From Flectonema sp. DT1601 (Eukaryota; Euglenozoa; Diplonemea; Diplonemida; Diplonemidae): DNA of 64,000 nucleotides. The stretch spans positions 744,001-808,000 of the forward strand of contig OZ025801.1 in assembly GCA_964019425.1 (NCBI GenBank). Direction: 5' to 3'. Shown in pieces: positions 10,758 through 22,129 of the stretch. Position 1 is the stretch's first letter; each line of letters opens with the position of its first letter. The notes beneath the pieces were generated by a model. That model made no database searches and was not told the DNA's origin. It saw only the letters and a list, made by a program, of their open reading frames with translations. A program made the position numbers and the translations under genes.

Positions 10758-13709
10758 TTGGACAAAATTATTAAACCTTTTTTGAAGAAATGGTGGGGAT
10801 TTGTCCGCTCTGCGAACACAGTCATCCTTTTTACCGGTTCAAAGAACACTGTTGGTCTCAGACACAAAAGAGTTGAGACGCTATATAAACAAGCGCAATC
10901 AATTAAACTAGACATCCTCAGATCCTCACAGGACTCTGACATGCACGGTGTCTACAATGTTATTATGGAGAAATCGTCCAATTGGTCGAAAAAGTTTTCA
11001 GCTTCTGCTGAGTGGGAGCGCCTTATTAAGTTTTTTTCTTACCGTTCTCTTGCGAAGCAATCAGCTGGTCTTGGTCACCGATTGCGCGATCTACGTACTA
11101 CTCGCCCCGATCTCCTTAAGCGTTTTGAAGTGGAAGCCACAGATGAACTACTGAACTCTTTGAATAATTTACAAGTCCAAGGTCAGTGGAAGGAGTGGTC
11201 TAAATGTATGATAAACGATTTCACCTGGAATAAGGTACTTAGGGAGGGAAATCCTGCCTATATCTCATTTCAACTGAAAGCGGTTACAAACACCCTCCCC
11301 TCACAAGATAATTTAAAGAGGTGGAACATCACCAATGTGGACCAAAATTGTGTTTTGTGTGGCAAAGTGAATCCTACCCTCAGGCATGTCTTAACAGGCT
11401 GTCCTGTCTCTTTAACACAAGGGAGGTTCACGTGGCGTCACGACAGCGTTCTAAAACGCATTGTTATCTTCTTGGAAGAGTTGATAATAAAAGCCAACAA
11501 AAGAAAAGAAAACCTCCCGCCTCCCTCTCAAACTTTTTTAAAAACAGGGGAAAATAAACCCCTAGAAAGAATTTCTAAAGAGACGGGCGAACTCTCACTA
11601 GCGAATGATTGGGTCATCCTCGACGATGTCGGTGATAACCGCCTAATTGTTCCTCTTGAAGTGTGCCATGTCTCGTCCTCTCTAAGACCAGACATTTTTA
11701 TTTATTCTTTTTTTGCGAAAAGAGCACTGATTCTGGAGCTGACGTGTCCAAATGAAGATCGTTTCGAAACCTCTCATGTCTTAAAGGAAAAGAAATACCT
11801 AAAGCTAAGAGACTCGATCATCGCTAATGGCTTCGACTGTAACATTTTTACTATTGAAGTTGGCGTACGAGGAAACATCTGCATGGACCAGCTGAACATC
11901 TGGACACGTCACATCGGTTCACCTTTAGCACCAACAAAAGCTTTATTTTGTGAATGCACCAGAATCGCCAGACAGTGCTCATATGTTCTGTTCCAGACGA
12001 GGAACCTCCCCACGTGGCATTCAAGACCACTAATGCGCAGCATTAAAGAAGAACCTGCCACCGCAAGTTTTATAAAAGATGGTAAAGAAATCTTCCCTGT
12101 GGAAGAAGTCAAAATCCACAAAGTAACAAAACTGAAAACGATCGAAAAGCTCACCATTGAAAGATCGTGGCTTGAGAAATGTTTTATCTGGCAAACTTGT
12201 TACGCATCGGCTCTTTCTATTCTACTCATTGCCAATGGTTCTTCTTCCTCCCCGGCCCCTTCTTTTTTGTTAGATGAGGATGAGCTCACTGGACTCTCCT
12301 TGTCATTCTCTTCTATTTCTTCCATCTCTCTCCAGAATTCCCCACCTGAACTCATGTCAACGGGATCGCAAACACTTCCTGCTGATTTCGCTATAGTGAT
12401 AAGAAGTCAATCTGACATGGGTTCCCAAACCCCCTTGTACAATAAAAAAGAAGGAAGATTAAGGCTGAAACTTTCCTTGAAATGCCAGATTTTAGAAAAC
12501 GAACTAGAACAAATGAAAGAACGAATGTTTTATGTTCTATTTTTATTTTACTTTAATGCGATGTCAGCCTCCCTTGAGAATGACAAGCAGCTACTGAATG
12601 GATTGTCTATTGAGAACAAAGCATCCAAACAACGGGCCGCCGAGAGTGTATCTCACAGCCCACTCCCTTTAAATCTATCCGCACCCCCATCTGTCTTTAA
12701 CGTAGAAACGGAACAGAAAAAACGTGAACTATTGGAAAAAGAGAATCAACACCTGATCGCTGAATGTGATTTAGTGAAAAGTTCTCTTCTCTCATTAGTT
12801 CAAAGAACTAACTCTCTGGAGGAAAAAAGGACGAGCGAGCTGGCGCGACAATCACAAAGAGCGGACCACGCTGAAATGTTTTATTTCAACTTACAACAAA
12901 GGTTCATTCTATTAAACAATGAATTAGAATCTAAGTGTAGGGATGAAACTGGAACAAAAATTCAACTCTATTTGTCTCAACAAGAGGTCGCAACATTGCG
13001 TGCTGGCCCTCAACTGTCCCATTTTTCCCAACAATTTTCCCCAACACCCCCTTTTTTATTCGAATCAACGTCCACGGTAAAGAATTATCGACTCCCTCTC
13101 ATCGCAACAACCTATTACTCCTGGACTCCCAAACCCCGTCTTTCCTTTTTTTTTAAACCTCATTCTCCATTGATCACGTTCCCTTCTGAACTGTCTCAAA
13201 GTAGACTACTGGTATCGTCTTCTGCTCAAACGGAACAAGAAAAAGACAGTGCGGCGACCTCATCGACGGAAGATTCACCTATTGCGAGGCAATGGTCCGA
13301 AGGTAGACTCGATTTACTGGACAACTACTGTCAAGCGGTAAGTGACTCTCTCCAAACAAATGAGAAAGTGGCGCTGCTCTCGGAAAAACTAGTGGAAGAG
13401 CAACGTCGATGCTCCGAGTTGAGCTATCAACAGAAGACTATCCATAAAGAACAACTGGATCATTCCATGTTGTTGATGGAGATGGCCAGTGAGCTCTCTG
13501 AGCAACTCTATTTGGCAAAAGACCAAAACAGAGCTCTCAAATTTCAGTTACAAACATGGGCAAATGGTTTTAACCCACCCGAAAAGGAAGCGCAAGAAGA
13601 AAATGAGACCCCAAAGCGTCCGAGGGAGCGCCTATCACAAAAAAAGCGAACTCCACCCTCAACGAATCCTCATGATCGCAGAAGAATCTTTTTAGATGAC
13701 GATTGCTAA
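10758..13709 (+). CDS. R2/NeSL-type retrotransposon ORF: thumb, zinc finger, endonuclease, coiled-coil tail
   Basis: This is the right half of the interrupted element. Order from the junction: thumb helices (LKKWWGF), a CX2CX7HX4C zinc finger (CVLCGKVNPTLRHVLTGC) followed by GRFTWRHDSVL, then a restriction-like endonuclease with RPDIFIYS and LILELTCP, where the Asp and Glu are the expected catalytic acids. Family members normally end soon after this domain. Here the frame continues for over 500 residues: two hydrophobic segments (around 12180-12235 and 12525-12555), then a long coiled coil with TPIARQWSEGR, ending in a basic tail at the TAA at 13707. The frame is also open leftwards into the last repeat unit, but that part is repeat sequence. 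The protein would nick target DNA and prime reverse transcription. As it stands the element is broken by the array. Confidence 0.85.
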   Translation: MDKIIKPFLKKWWGFVRSANTVILFTGSKNTVGLRHKRVETLYKQAQSIKLDILRSSQDSDMHGVYNVIMEKSSNWSKKFSASAEWERLIKFFSYRSLAKQSAGLGHRLRDLRTTRPDLLKRFEVEATDELLNSLNNLQVQGQWKEWSKCMINDFTWNKVLREGNPAYISFQLKAVTNTLPSQDNLKRWNITNVDQNCVLCGKVNPTLRHVLTGCPVSLTQGRFTWRHDSVLKRIVIFLEELIIKANKRKENLPPPSQTFLKTGENKPLERISKETGELSLANDWVILDDVGDNRLIVPLEVCHVSSSLRPDIFIYSFFAKRALILELTCPNEDRFETSHVLKEKKYLKLRDSIIANGFDCNIFTIEVGVRGNICMDQLNIWTRHIGSPLAPTKALFCECTRIARQCSYVLFQTRNLPTWHSRPLMRSIKEEPATASFIKDGKEIFPVEEVKIHKVTKLKTIEKLTIERSWLEKCFIWQTCYASALSILLIANGSSSSPAPSFLLDEDELTGLSLSFSSISSISLQNSPPELMSTGSQTLPADFAIVIRSQSDMGSQTPLYNKKEGRLRLKLSLKCQILENELEQMKERMFYVLFLFYFNAMSASLENDKQLLNGLSIENKASKQRAAESVSHSPLPLNLSAPPSVFNVETEQKKRELLEKENQHLIAECDLVKSSLLSLVQRTNSLEEKRTSELARQSQRADHAEMFYFNLQQRFILLNNELESKCRDETGTKIQLYLSQQEVATLRAGPQLSHFSQQFSPTPPFLFESTSTVKNYRLPLIATTYYSWTPKPRLSFFFKPHSPLITFPSELSQSRLLVSSSAQTEQEKDSAATSSTEDSPIARQWSEGRLDLLDNYCQAVSDSLQTNEKVALLSEKLVEEQRRCSELSYQQKTIHKEQLDHSMLLMEMASELSEQLYLAKDQNRALKFQLQTWANGFNPPEKEAQEENETPKRPRERLSQKKRTPPSTNPHDRRRIFLDDDC

Positions 13710-13960
13710 GTTCTAGTTTCTATTAGTATTAAATTATTTGTATTATTTTGTCGATATGTTTATGTCTGTCCGATCATAACGTCAATCAGATTAATTGTTA
13801 ATTGTAATTGGTTTGAGCGCTTATCAAAAAAAAAAAAAAGCGAACTCCAACCTCAACGAACTTTCATGATCGCAGAAGAATCTTTTTAGATGACGATTGC
13901 TAAGTTCTAGTTTCTATTAGTATTTATTTATTTGTATTATTTTGTCGATATGTTTATGTC
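13642..13960 (+). repeat. Duplicated end of the retrotransposon ORF and 3' UTR
   Basis: The last bases of the ORF and the start of its 3' UTR (13642-13800) are repeated after a short A-run, from about 13838 to 13990, with a few substitutions. Both copies contain the TTTATGTC..GATCATAACGT region also found after the second copy at about 23895-23945. Confidence 0.8.
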
Positions 13961-14067
13961 CGTCAGATCATAACGTTAATCAGATTAATTGTCAACTGTT
14001 AATTGTAAATGGTCTAAACCCCAATCCAAGTTCCCAAGGCTTGGCATAGATTTGAGTGACGCCTTAC

Positions 14068-14103
14068 TGGCCTCCTCATCCTCTATGAGTGGTGAGGGGG
14101 CCA
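14068..14103 (+). other. Conserved stem-loop before a T-run, copy 1
   Basis: TGGCCTCCTCA at 14068-14078 pairs with TGAGGGGGCCA at 14093-14103 (ten pairs plus one G-T). A run of T follows within 10 bases. The same structure is kept in the second unit. It may mark the 3' end of the retrotransposon RNA. Confidence 0.5.
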
Positions 14104-15019
14104 GCAATGGTTTTTTTTTTTTTCTCTTATTTCTTTTTTTCTTTTTCTTTTACTCTAATATGAAATATTTTTGAACAAAATGTGATTATTAATTTAAAAA
14201 AAAAAAAAAAAAAAAAAATGTAAATGAATAATAAAAAAAAAAAAAAAAAAAACATGCCTTGGGAATACAACCAAAGCCCCAATTAATCGGTCCTTTCTTT
14301 TTTCCTTCTTGTCAAGTGATCGCTCCACTCGTCGATCACCAAAACCTCGGCTATACCGATCATTTTTTTTAAAAATAATTGTTTTCTTCTTCTCGACGAT
14401 CAGATCCAATTGATCGACCTTTTCTTTTTTTTTCCTTTATTCCTTCCATCCCTCCCGCTCCCCTTATTTTAATAAAAACAAGATCAGCTCAGCTTGATCG
14501 TTAAACTTTTTTTATTTATTTATTTTTTTTTTTTTTCTATTTAAACTGATTGTATTTATATCTGGTTATTTTTCTCAACGATCGGCTATGCCGATCGACC
14601 TTTAAAATAATTGTCTTCTTCTTCTCGACGACCAGATCCAATTGATCGACCTTTTCTTTTTTTTTCCTTTATTCCTTCCATCCCTCCCGCTCCCCTTATT
14701 TTAATAAAAACAAGATCAGCTCAGCTTGATCGTTATTTATTTATTTATTTATATTTTTTTTTTTTTTTTTGTTGGTCCTAGTCAAGACCTTAAACTGACT
14801 AATCGGTCTTAACTTTAACTAAGTGAATGAACCCTTTCCGTTTTCCTTTTCCCTTTATTACTCTCTATCTGGTCTGTTATGTCATAAATCTCATTTAATT
14901 TTATCATTCATTTTAATTTTCACTGTTTCCCATCTACATTTTATTTTCAAATAGTTCCGGTCTGTCTCTGATGATAAATAAAACTGATCATGTTAACTCA
15001 ATATTTTTTTTTATTATGT
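14104..15019. repeat. GATC-palindrome repeats and A/T tracts, unit 1
   Basis: No gene is seen. A block of about 210 bp containing CGATCGGCTATGCCGATCG, GATCCAATTGATC and GATCAGCTCAGCTTGATC occurs about twice (near 14340-14515 and 14549-14735), separated by long A and T runs. The same block occurs three times in the second unit. The remainder, to 15019, is unique AT-rich DNA shared with unit 2. Confidence 0.7.
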
Positions 15020-15125
15020 GCAAGAGATACCAACACGCAAGAGATACCAACGCACATACGAGATACCAGCACTTCCGAGATACCGACACACAAGAGATAC
15101 CAAGACACTTAAGATACCAGCAAGG
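15020..15125 (+). repeat. Short GAGATACC tandem repeat, unit 1
   Basis: Six or seven degenerate copies of a 16-20 bp motif built on GAGATACCAACAC. The second unit has the counterpart at 25255-25352. Confidence 0.75.
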
Positions 15126-15436
15126 ACAGTGAGAGGTAGAATGAACTCTCCTCCTTGTGTCCGATCCTGATTATTTTTTGTTGAATTGGTAGTGTTACCT
15201 CATTTTGCTACTCTCGTATCTGTGTTGTGTTAACTCATGTAAGTGATCTTAACTCCTGTTAAATAAAAAAAAAATTTCAAAAAAAAAGAAATTAAAAAAG
15301 AAGAATTTTCAAATTGAAGTTATATCAACCCCTGCCACCCATTATGATCAATTCCGCTTGTTTTTTTTTTTTTTTTTTTTTTTTTTCTTCTTTCTTTTCT
15401 TCAAATATAAAAAAAAATTAAAAAATATAAAAGATG

Positions 15437-18400
15437 AAACAATGTTATCATTGTTTTTTTTATCGATCGACTATGTCGATTACTTCCAGTTTTCCGTCCT
15501 GGTCAAGACGCTAAACTGATTGTTTTTTTTTTTTTTTAAAAAATTAATAAAAAGAATAAAAAAAAAAAAAAAAGAATAAACAATGTTATCATTGTTTTTT
15601 TTTATCGTTCGACTTTGTCGACTAATTTCTATTTTCCGTTTCTTTTCTTTAAAAAATAAATAAAAAGAATTTAAAATAAATAAAAAAGAATAAACAATGT
15701 TATCATTGTTTTTTTATCGATCGACTATGTCGATTACTTTCTATTTTCCGTCCTGGTCAAGACGCTAAACTGATTGTTTTTTTTTTCAAAATTAATAAAA
15801 AAGAATATAAAAAAAAAAAAAAAAAAAAAGAATAAACAATGTTATCATTGTTTTTTTTTATTGTTCGACTTTGTTGACTAATTTCTATTTTCCGTTTTTT
15901 TTCTTTAAAAAATAAATAAAAAGAATTTAAAATAAATAAAAAAGAATAAACAATGTTATCATTGTTTTTTTATCGATCGACCATGTCGATTACTTTCTAT
16001 TTTCCGTCCTGGTCAAGACGCTAAACTGATTGTTTTTTTTTCAAAATTAATAAAAAAGAATATAAAAAAAAAAAAAAAAAAAAAAAGAATAAACAATGTT
16101 ATCATTGTTTTTTTTTATCGTTCGACTTTGTTGACTAATTTCTATTTTCCGTTTCTTTTCTTTAAAGAATAAATAAAAAGAATTTAAAATAAAAAAAAAG
16201 AATAAACAATGTTATCATTGTTTTTTTATCGATCGACTATGTCGATCACTTTCTATTTTCCGTCCTGGTCAAGACGCTAAACTGATTGTTTTTTTTTTTT
16301 AAATTAATAAAAAAGAATATAAAAAAAAAAAAAAAAAGGAAAAACAATGTTATCATTGTTTTTTTTATCGTTCGACTTTGTCGACTAATTTCTATTTTCC
16401 GTTTCTTTTCTTTAAAGAATAAATAAAAAGAATTTAAAATAAAAAAAAAGAATAAACAATGTTATCATTGTTTTTTTTTATCGATCGACTATGTCGATCA
16501 CTTTCTATTTTCCGTCCTGGTCAAGACGCTAAACTGATCGTTTTTTTTTCAAAATTAATAAAAAAAGAATATAAAAAAAAATAAAAAAAAAAAAGAATAA
16601 ACAATGTTATCATTGTTTTTTTTATCGTTCGACTTTGTCGACTAATTTCTATTTTCCGTTTTTTTTCTTTAAAAAATAAATAAAAAGAATTTAAAATAAA
16701 TAAAAAAGAATAAACAATGTTATCATTGTTTTTTTATCGATCGACTATGTCGATCACTTTCTATTTTCCGTCCTGGTCAAGACGCTAAACTGATTGTTTT
16801 TTTTTTTTAAATTAATAAAAAAGAATATAAAAAAAAAAAAAAAAAGGAAAAACAATGTTATCATTGTTTTTTTTATCGTTCGACTTTGTCGACTAATTTC
16901 TATTTTCCGTTTCTTTTCTTTAAAGAATAAATAAAAAGAATTTAAAATAAAAAAAAAGAATAAACAATGTTATCATTGTTTTTTTTTATCGATCGACTAT
17001 GTCGATCACTTTCTATTTTCCGTCCTGGTCAAGACGCTAAACTGATCGTTTTTTTTTCAAAATTAATAAAAAAAGAATATAAAAAAAAATAAAAAAAAAA
17101 AAGAATAAACAATGTTATCATTGTTTTTTTTATCGTTCGACTTTGTCGACTAATTTCTATTTTCCGTTTTTTTTCTTTAAAAAATAAATAAAAAGAATTT
17201 AAAATAAATAAAAAAGAATAAACAATGTTATCATTGTTTTTTTATCGATCGACTATGTCGATCACTTTCTATTTTCCGTCCTGGTCAAGACGCTAAACTG
17301 ATTGTTTTTTTTTTTTTCAAAATTAATAAAAAAGAATATAAAAAAAAAAAAAAAAAAAAAAAAGGAAAAACAATGTTATCATTGTTTTTTTTATCGTTCG
17401 ACTTTGTCGACTAATTTCTATTTTCCGTTTCTTTTCTTTAAAGAATAAATAAAAAGAATTTAAAATAAAAAAAAAGAATAAACAATGTTATCATTGTTTT
17501 TTTTTTATCGATCGACTATGTCGATCACTTTCTATTTTCCGTCCTGGTCAAGACGCTAAACTGATTGTTTTTTTTTCAAAATTAATAAAAAAGAATATAA
17601 AAAAAAATAAAAAAAAAAAAAAAAAGAATAAACAATGTTATCATTGTTTTTTTTATCGTTCGACTTTGTTGACTAATTTCTATTTTCCGTTTTTTTTCTT
17701 TAAAAAATAAATAAAAAGAATTTAAAATAAAAAAAAAGAATAAACAATGTTATCATTGTTTTTTTATCGATCGACTATGTCGATCACTTTCTATTTTCCG
17801 TCCTGGTCAAGATGCTAAACTGATTGTTTTTTTTTTTTCAAAATTAATAAAAAAGAATATAAAAAAAAAAAAAAAAAAAGGAAAAACAATGTTATCATTG
17901 TTTTTTTTTATCGTTCGACTTTGTCGACTAATTTCTATTTTCCGTTTCTTTTCTTTAAAGAATAAATAAAAAGAATTTAAAATAAAAAAAAAGAATAAAC
18001 AATGTTATCATTGTTTTTTTTTATCGATCGACTATGTCGATCACTTTGTATTTTCCGTCCTGGTCAAGACGCTAAACTGATTGTTTTTTTTTTTCAAAAT
18101 TAATAAAAAAAGAATATAAAAAAATACAAAAAAAAGAATAAACAATGTTATCATTGTTTTTTTTATCGTTCGACTTTGTCGACTAATTTCTATTTTCCGT
18201 TTTTTTTCTTTTTTTTTTTCTTTAAAAAATAAATAAAAAGAATTTAAAATAAAAAAAAAGAATAAACAATGTTATCATTGTTTTTTTATCGATCGACTAT
18301 GTCGATCAATTTCTATTTTCCGTCCTGGTCAAGACGCTAAACTGATTGTTTTTTTTTTTCAAAATTAATAAAAAAGAATATTAAAAAAAATACAAAAAAA

Positions 18401-20087
18401 AAAAGAATAAACAATGTTATCATTGTTTTTTTTTTTATCGTTCGACTTTGTCGACTAATTTCTATTTTCCGTTTTTTTTCTTTAAAAAATAAATAAAAAG
18501 AATTTAAAATAAAAAAAAAGAATAAACAATGTTATCATTGTTTTTTTTTATCGATCGACTATGTCGATTACTTTCTATTTTCCGTCCTGGTCAAGACGCT
18601 AAACTGATTGTTTTTTTTTTCAAAATAAAAAAAAAATATTAAAAAAAAAAAATAAAAAAAAAGAATAAACAATGTTATCATTGTTTTTTTTTATCGTTCG
18701 ACTTTGTTGACTAATTTCTATTTTCCGTTTTTTTTCTTTAAAAAATAAATAAAAAGAATTTAAAAAAAAAAAAAAAAAAAAAAGAATAAACAATGTTATC
18801 ATTGTTTTTTTTATCGATCGACTATGTCGATTACTTTCTATTTTCCGTCCTGGTCAAGACGCTAAACTGATTGTTTTTTTTTCAAAATAAAAAAAAAAAA
18901 TATTAAAAAAAAAAAAATAAAAAAAAAGAATAAACAATGTTATCATTGTTTTTTTTTATCGTTCGACTTTGTTGACTAATTTCTATTTTCCGTTTTTTTT
19001 CTTTAAAAAATTAATAAAAAGAATTTAAAAAAAAAAAAAAAAAAAAGAATAAACAATGTTATCATTGTTTTTTTTTATCGATCGACTATGTCGATTACTT
19101 TCTATTTTCCGTCCTGGTCAAGACGCTAAACTGATTGTTTTTTTTTCAAAATTAATAAAAAAGAATATAAAAAAATACAAAAAAAAGAATAAACAATGTT
19201 ATCATTGTTTTTTTTTATCGTTCGACTTTGTCGACTAATTTCTATTTTCCGTTTTTTTTCTTTAAAAAATAAATAAAAAGAATTTAAAATAAAAAAAAAA
19301 AAGAATAAACAATGTTATCATTGTTTTTTTTATCGATCGACTATGTCGATTACTTTCTATTTTCCGTCCTGGTCAAGACGCTAAACTGATTGTTTTTTTT
19401 TTTCAAAATTAATAAAAAAGAATATAAAAAAAATAAAAAAAAAAAAGAATAAACAATGTTATCATTGTTTTTTTTTATCGTTCGACTTTGTTGACTAATT
19501 TCTATTTTCCATTTTTTTTCTTTTTAAAAAATAAATAAAAAGAATTAAAAAAAAAAAAAAAAAAAAGAATAAACAATGTTATCATTGTTTTTTTTATCGA
19601 TCGACTATGTCGATTACTTTCTATTTTCCGTCCTGGTCAGGACGCTAAACTGATTGTTTTTTCTTTAAAAATAAATAAAAAGAATAAAAAAAAAAAAAAA
19701 AGGAATAAACAATGTTATCATTGTTTTTTTTTTATCGATCGACTATGTCGATTACTTACTATTTTCCGTCCTGGTCAAGACGCTAAACTGATTGTTTTTT
19801 TTTTTCCAAAATTAATAAAAAAGAATATTAAAAAAAATACAAAAAAAAAAGAATAAACAATGTTATCATTGTTTTTTTTTATCGATCGACTATGTCGATT
19901 ACTTTCTATTTTCCGTCCTGGTCAAGACGCTAAACTGATTGTTTTTTTTTTTTCAAAATAAAAAAAAATATTAAAAAAAAAAAATAAAAAAAAAGAATAA
20001 ACAATGTTATCATTGTTTTTTTTATCGTTCGACTTTGTTGACTAATTTCTATTTTCCGTTTTTTTTCTTTAAAAAATAAATAAAAAG

Positions 20088-20120
<33 letters not shown>

Positions 20121-20900
20121 ATAAACAATGTTATCATTGTTTTTTTATCGATCGACTATGTCGATCACTTTCTATTTTCCGTCCTGGTCAAGACGCTAAA
20201 CTGATTGTTTTTTTTCTTCAAAATTAATAAAAAAGAATATAAAAAAATACAAAAAAAAGAATAAACAATGTTATCATTGTTTTTTTTATCGATCGACTAT
20301 GTCGATTACTTTCTATTTTCCGTCCTGGTCAAGACGCTAAACTGATTGTTTTTTTTTCAAAATTAATAAAAAAGAATATAAAAAAAATAAAAAAAAAAAG
20401 AATAAACAATGTTATCATTGTTTTTTTTTATCGTTCGACTTTGTTGACTAATTTCTATTTTCCATTTTTTTTTCTTTTTAAAAATAAATAAAAAGAATTA
20501 AAATAAAAAAAAAAAAAAGAATAAACAATGTTATCATTGTTTTTTTTATCGATCGACTATGTCGATTACTTTCTATTTTCCGTCCTGGTCAGGACGCTAA
20601 ACTGATTGTTTTTTCTTTAAAAATAAATAAAAAGAATAAAAAAAAAAAAAAAAGGAATAAACAATGTTATCATTGTTTTTTTTTTATCGATCGACTATGT
20701 CGATTACTTACTATTTTCCGTCCTGGTCAAGACGCTAAACTGATTGTTTTTTCTTTAAAATAATTAAAAAGATTTAAAAAAAAAAAAAAAAAAAAAAATA
20801 AATAAACAATGTTATCATTGGTTTTTTTTTCTATCGATCAACTATGTCGATTAATTTCTATTTTCCGTCCTGATCGAGACGCTAAACTGATTGTTTCCTT
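15437..20900. repeat. AT-rich hairpin tandem array, unit 1
   Basis: I count about 42 copies of the stem-loop AACAATG-TTAT-CATTGTT followed by a T-run. Two monomer types alternate: one of about 142 bp carrying ATCGATCGACTATGTCGAT and GTCCTGGTCAAGACGC, and one of about 113 bp carrying TCGACTTTGTCGAC. In 16200-17500 a four-monomer block repeats at about 505 bp, which is a higher-order repeat. The DNA between hairpins is almost pure A or T. The short open frames here are low-complexity Lys/Phe/Asn runs and are not genes. Confidence 0.95.
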
Positions 20901-21063
20901 TTTTTAAATAATAAATAAGAAAAAAAAAAAAAAAAAAAAAAAAGAACATCTCCCTGCTATCCCTCATATCCCCACAATAATATTATACCTTTTCATTTTC
21001 TCTTTCCTTTTCTGGTCTTTTTTTTTTTCTTTTTTTTCCTTTTTCATACAACGTTTTTTATTT

Positions 21064-21860
21064 ATATATATCAGTCATTCCTTTTTTTTGCGAACAAAAA
21101 ACACCATTTTCTCACCGCCTGAGCAAGGTTACACGATATGTTACTTTTGCTCGATTTTTTATTTTTTGGAATCGGGGAGGGTGCGATCTGTAAAATTAGG
21201 CATAGGGATATACTTTTAAACATGGTAAGTGCTGCTAAAAAGAGATAAACGTCTCTTTGCAAAATTTCCTTGGTACTACTCAATGATAAATATTAATTCC
21301 AGACCTGGAATGGAAAGATCGAGAAAATCTGAGTAAAAAACACCCCTAAATTTTTTTTTTTTACTATTTTTTTTCCCTTCTCCCGCACTCAAGAGATATG
21401 CACCTTTTTACTAACAAATCAACCCTAGTAGCAATTATGTAAGGAAAATGTTGCATCTGTGGTGGTGATAATGATCATTAAGTATCAAAGTAGGTCCAAA
21501 AAGGCAGGTAGTAACAATCTGCCTCACCGGCACATGCTTAGTACTCTTTAATATATTTTTGCTCGATTATTTTTTCTCTGGATCCCGCTGGGCCAGCAGT
21601 GTAAAATTAGACCCTTCGATTAATTTTTAGTTTTGGTACTTGTCCACGGCTGAGCTGATTTAGTAAACCACAAAATCTCTTTTCTCAATTCGGGTGACAA
21701 GTATGTGATGCCAACCTCCCGATTTCGGACGGAAATGAACCCAACGATGCAGCGCATTAAAATGCCGCTTCGATCGAAAAATTTACAATTTTTTTTGAAA
21801 ATCTTTTTCAATGTCCAAAATTTGTTCGCAAAAAAAAGGAATGACTGATATATATTTTTT
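21064..21860. mobile_element. Inverted-repeat element (MITE-like), unit 1
   Basis: ATATATCAGTCATTCC with the following T8 and GCGAACAAA at the left end is matched in inverted orientation at about 21825-21860, giving ends of about 36 bp around a 0.8-kb interior. The CAGTC-type start next to TA repeats would fit a Tc1/mariner-derived non-autonomous element, but this is inference. Frames of 70-85 codons inside are not recognised. Confidence 0.6.
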
Positions 21861-21905
21861 TTTTTTTTTTTTTTCATGTTTGATTATTTCCTCTTCATTT
21901 TTTTT

Positions 21906-21937
<32 letters not shown>

Positions 21938-22129
21938 CCTCTGCCTCTCTCTTAATTCTGTTCGTTTCTTTGAAACGAAAATTCATTTGAATATTATTCC
22001 TTGGTCAGCAACCATCATTGTCGCCCTTTGGGCCTGTTAAAAAAAAATAAAAATAAAAAGAAAGTTTACATCGGGAATAGGGCAGGAGCCAAAAGCTCCC
22101 AGTCCGTTACTTCCCACTTTATCGAAATT
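21861..22129. other. Non-coding end of unit 1
   Basis: T-rich DNA with a perfect hairpin TTCGTTTC-TTT-GAAACGAA near 21961-21979, then unique sequence ending ACTTTATCGAAATT at the duplication junction. No gene is seen. It is nearly identical to 30950-31225. Confidence 0.6.

Larger units (their letters stand above)
12038..22129 (+). repeat. Unit 1 of a ~10-kb tandem duplication
   Basis: The sequence from CAGCATTAAAGAAG at 12038 runs through the ORF end, the hairpin modules, the AT array and the inverted-repeat element to ..TATCGAAATT at 22129. There the sequence restarts with the same CAGCATTAAAG. The junction has CAG microhomology. Unit 2 follows directly. Confidence 0.85.

Noticed and set aside
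18620-19238. Lys/Phe/Asn-rich open frames in the AT arrays
   Set aside because: They are low-complexity translations of A and T tracts, out of register between monomers.
15437-20900. CRISPR-like appearance of regularly spaced palindromes
   Set aside because: The spacers are A/T homopolymer-rich and repeated, not unique. No cas gene is present and the context is eukaryotic; it is a satellite-type array.
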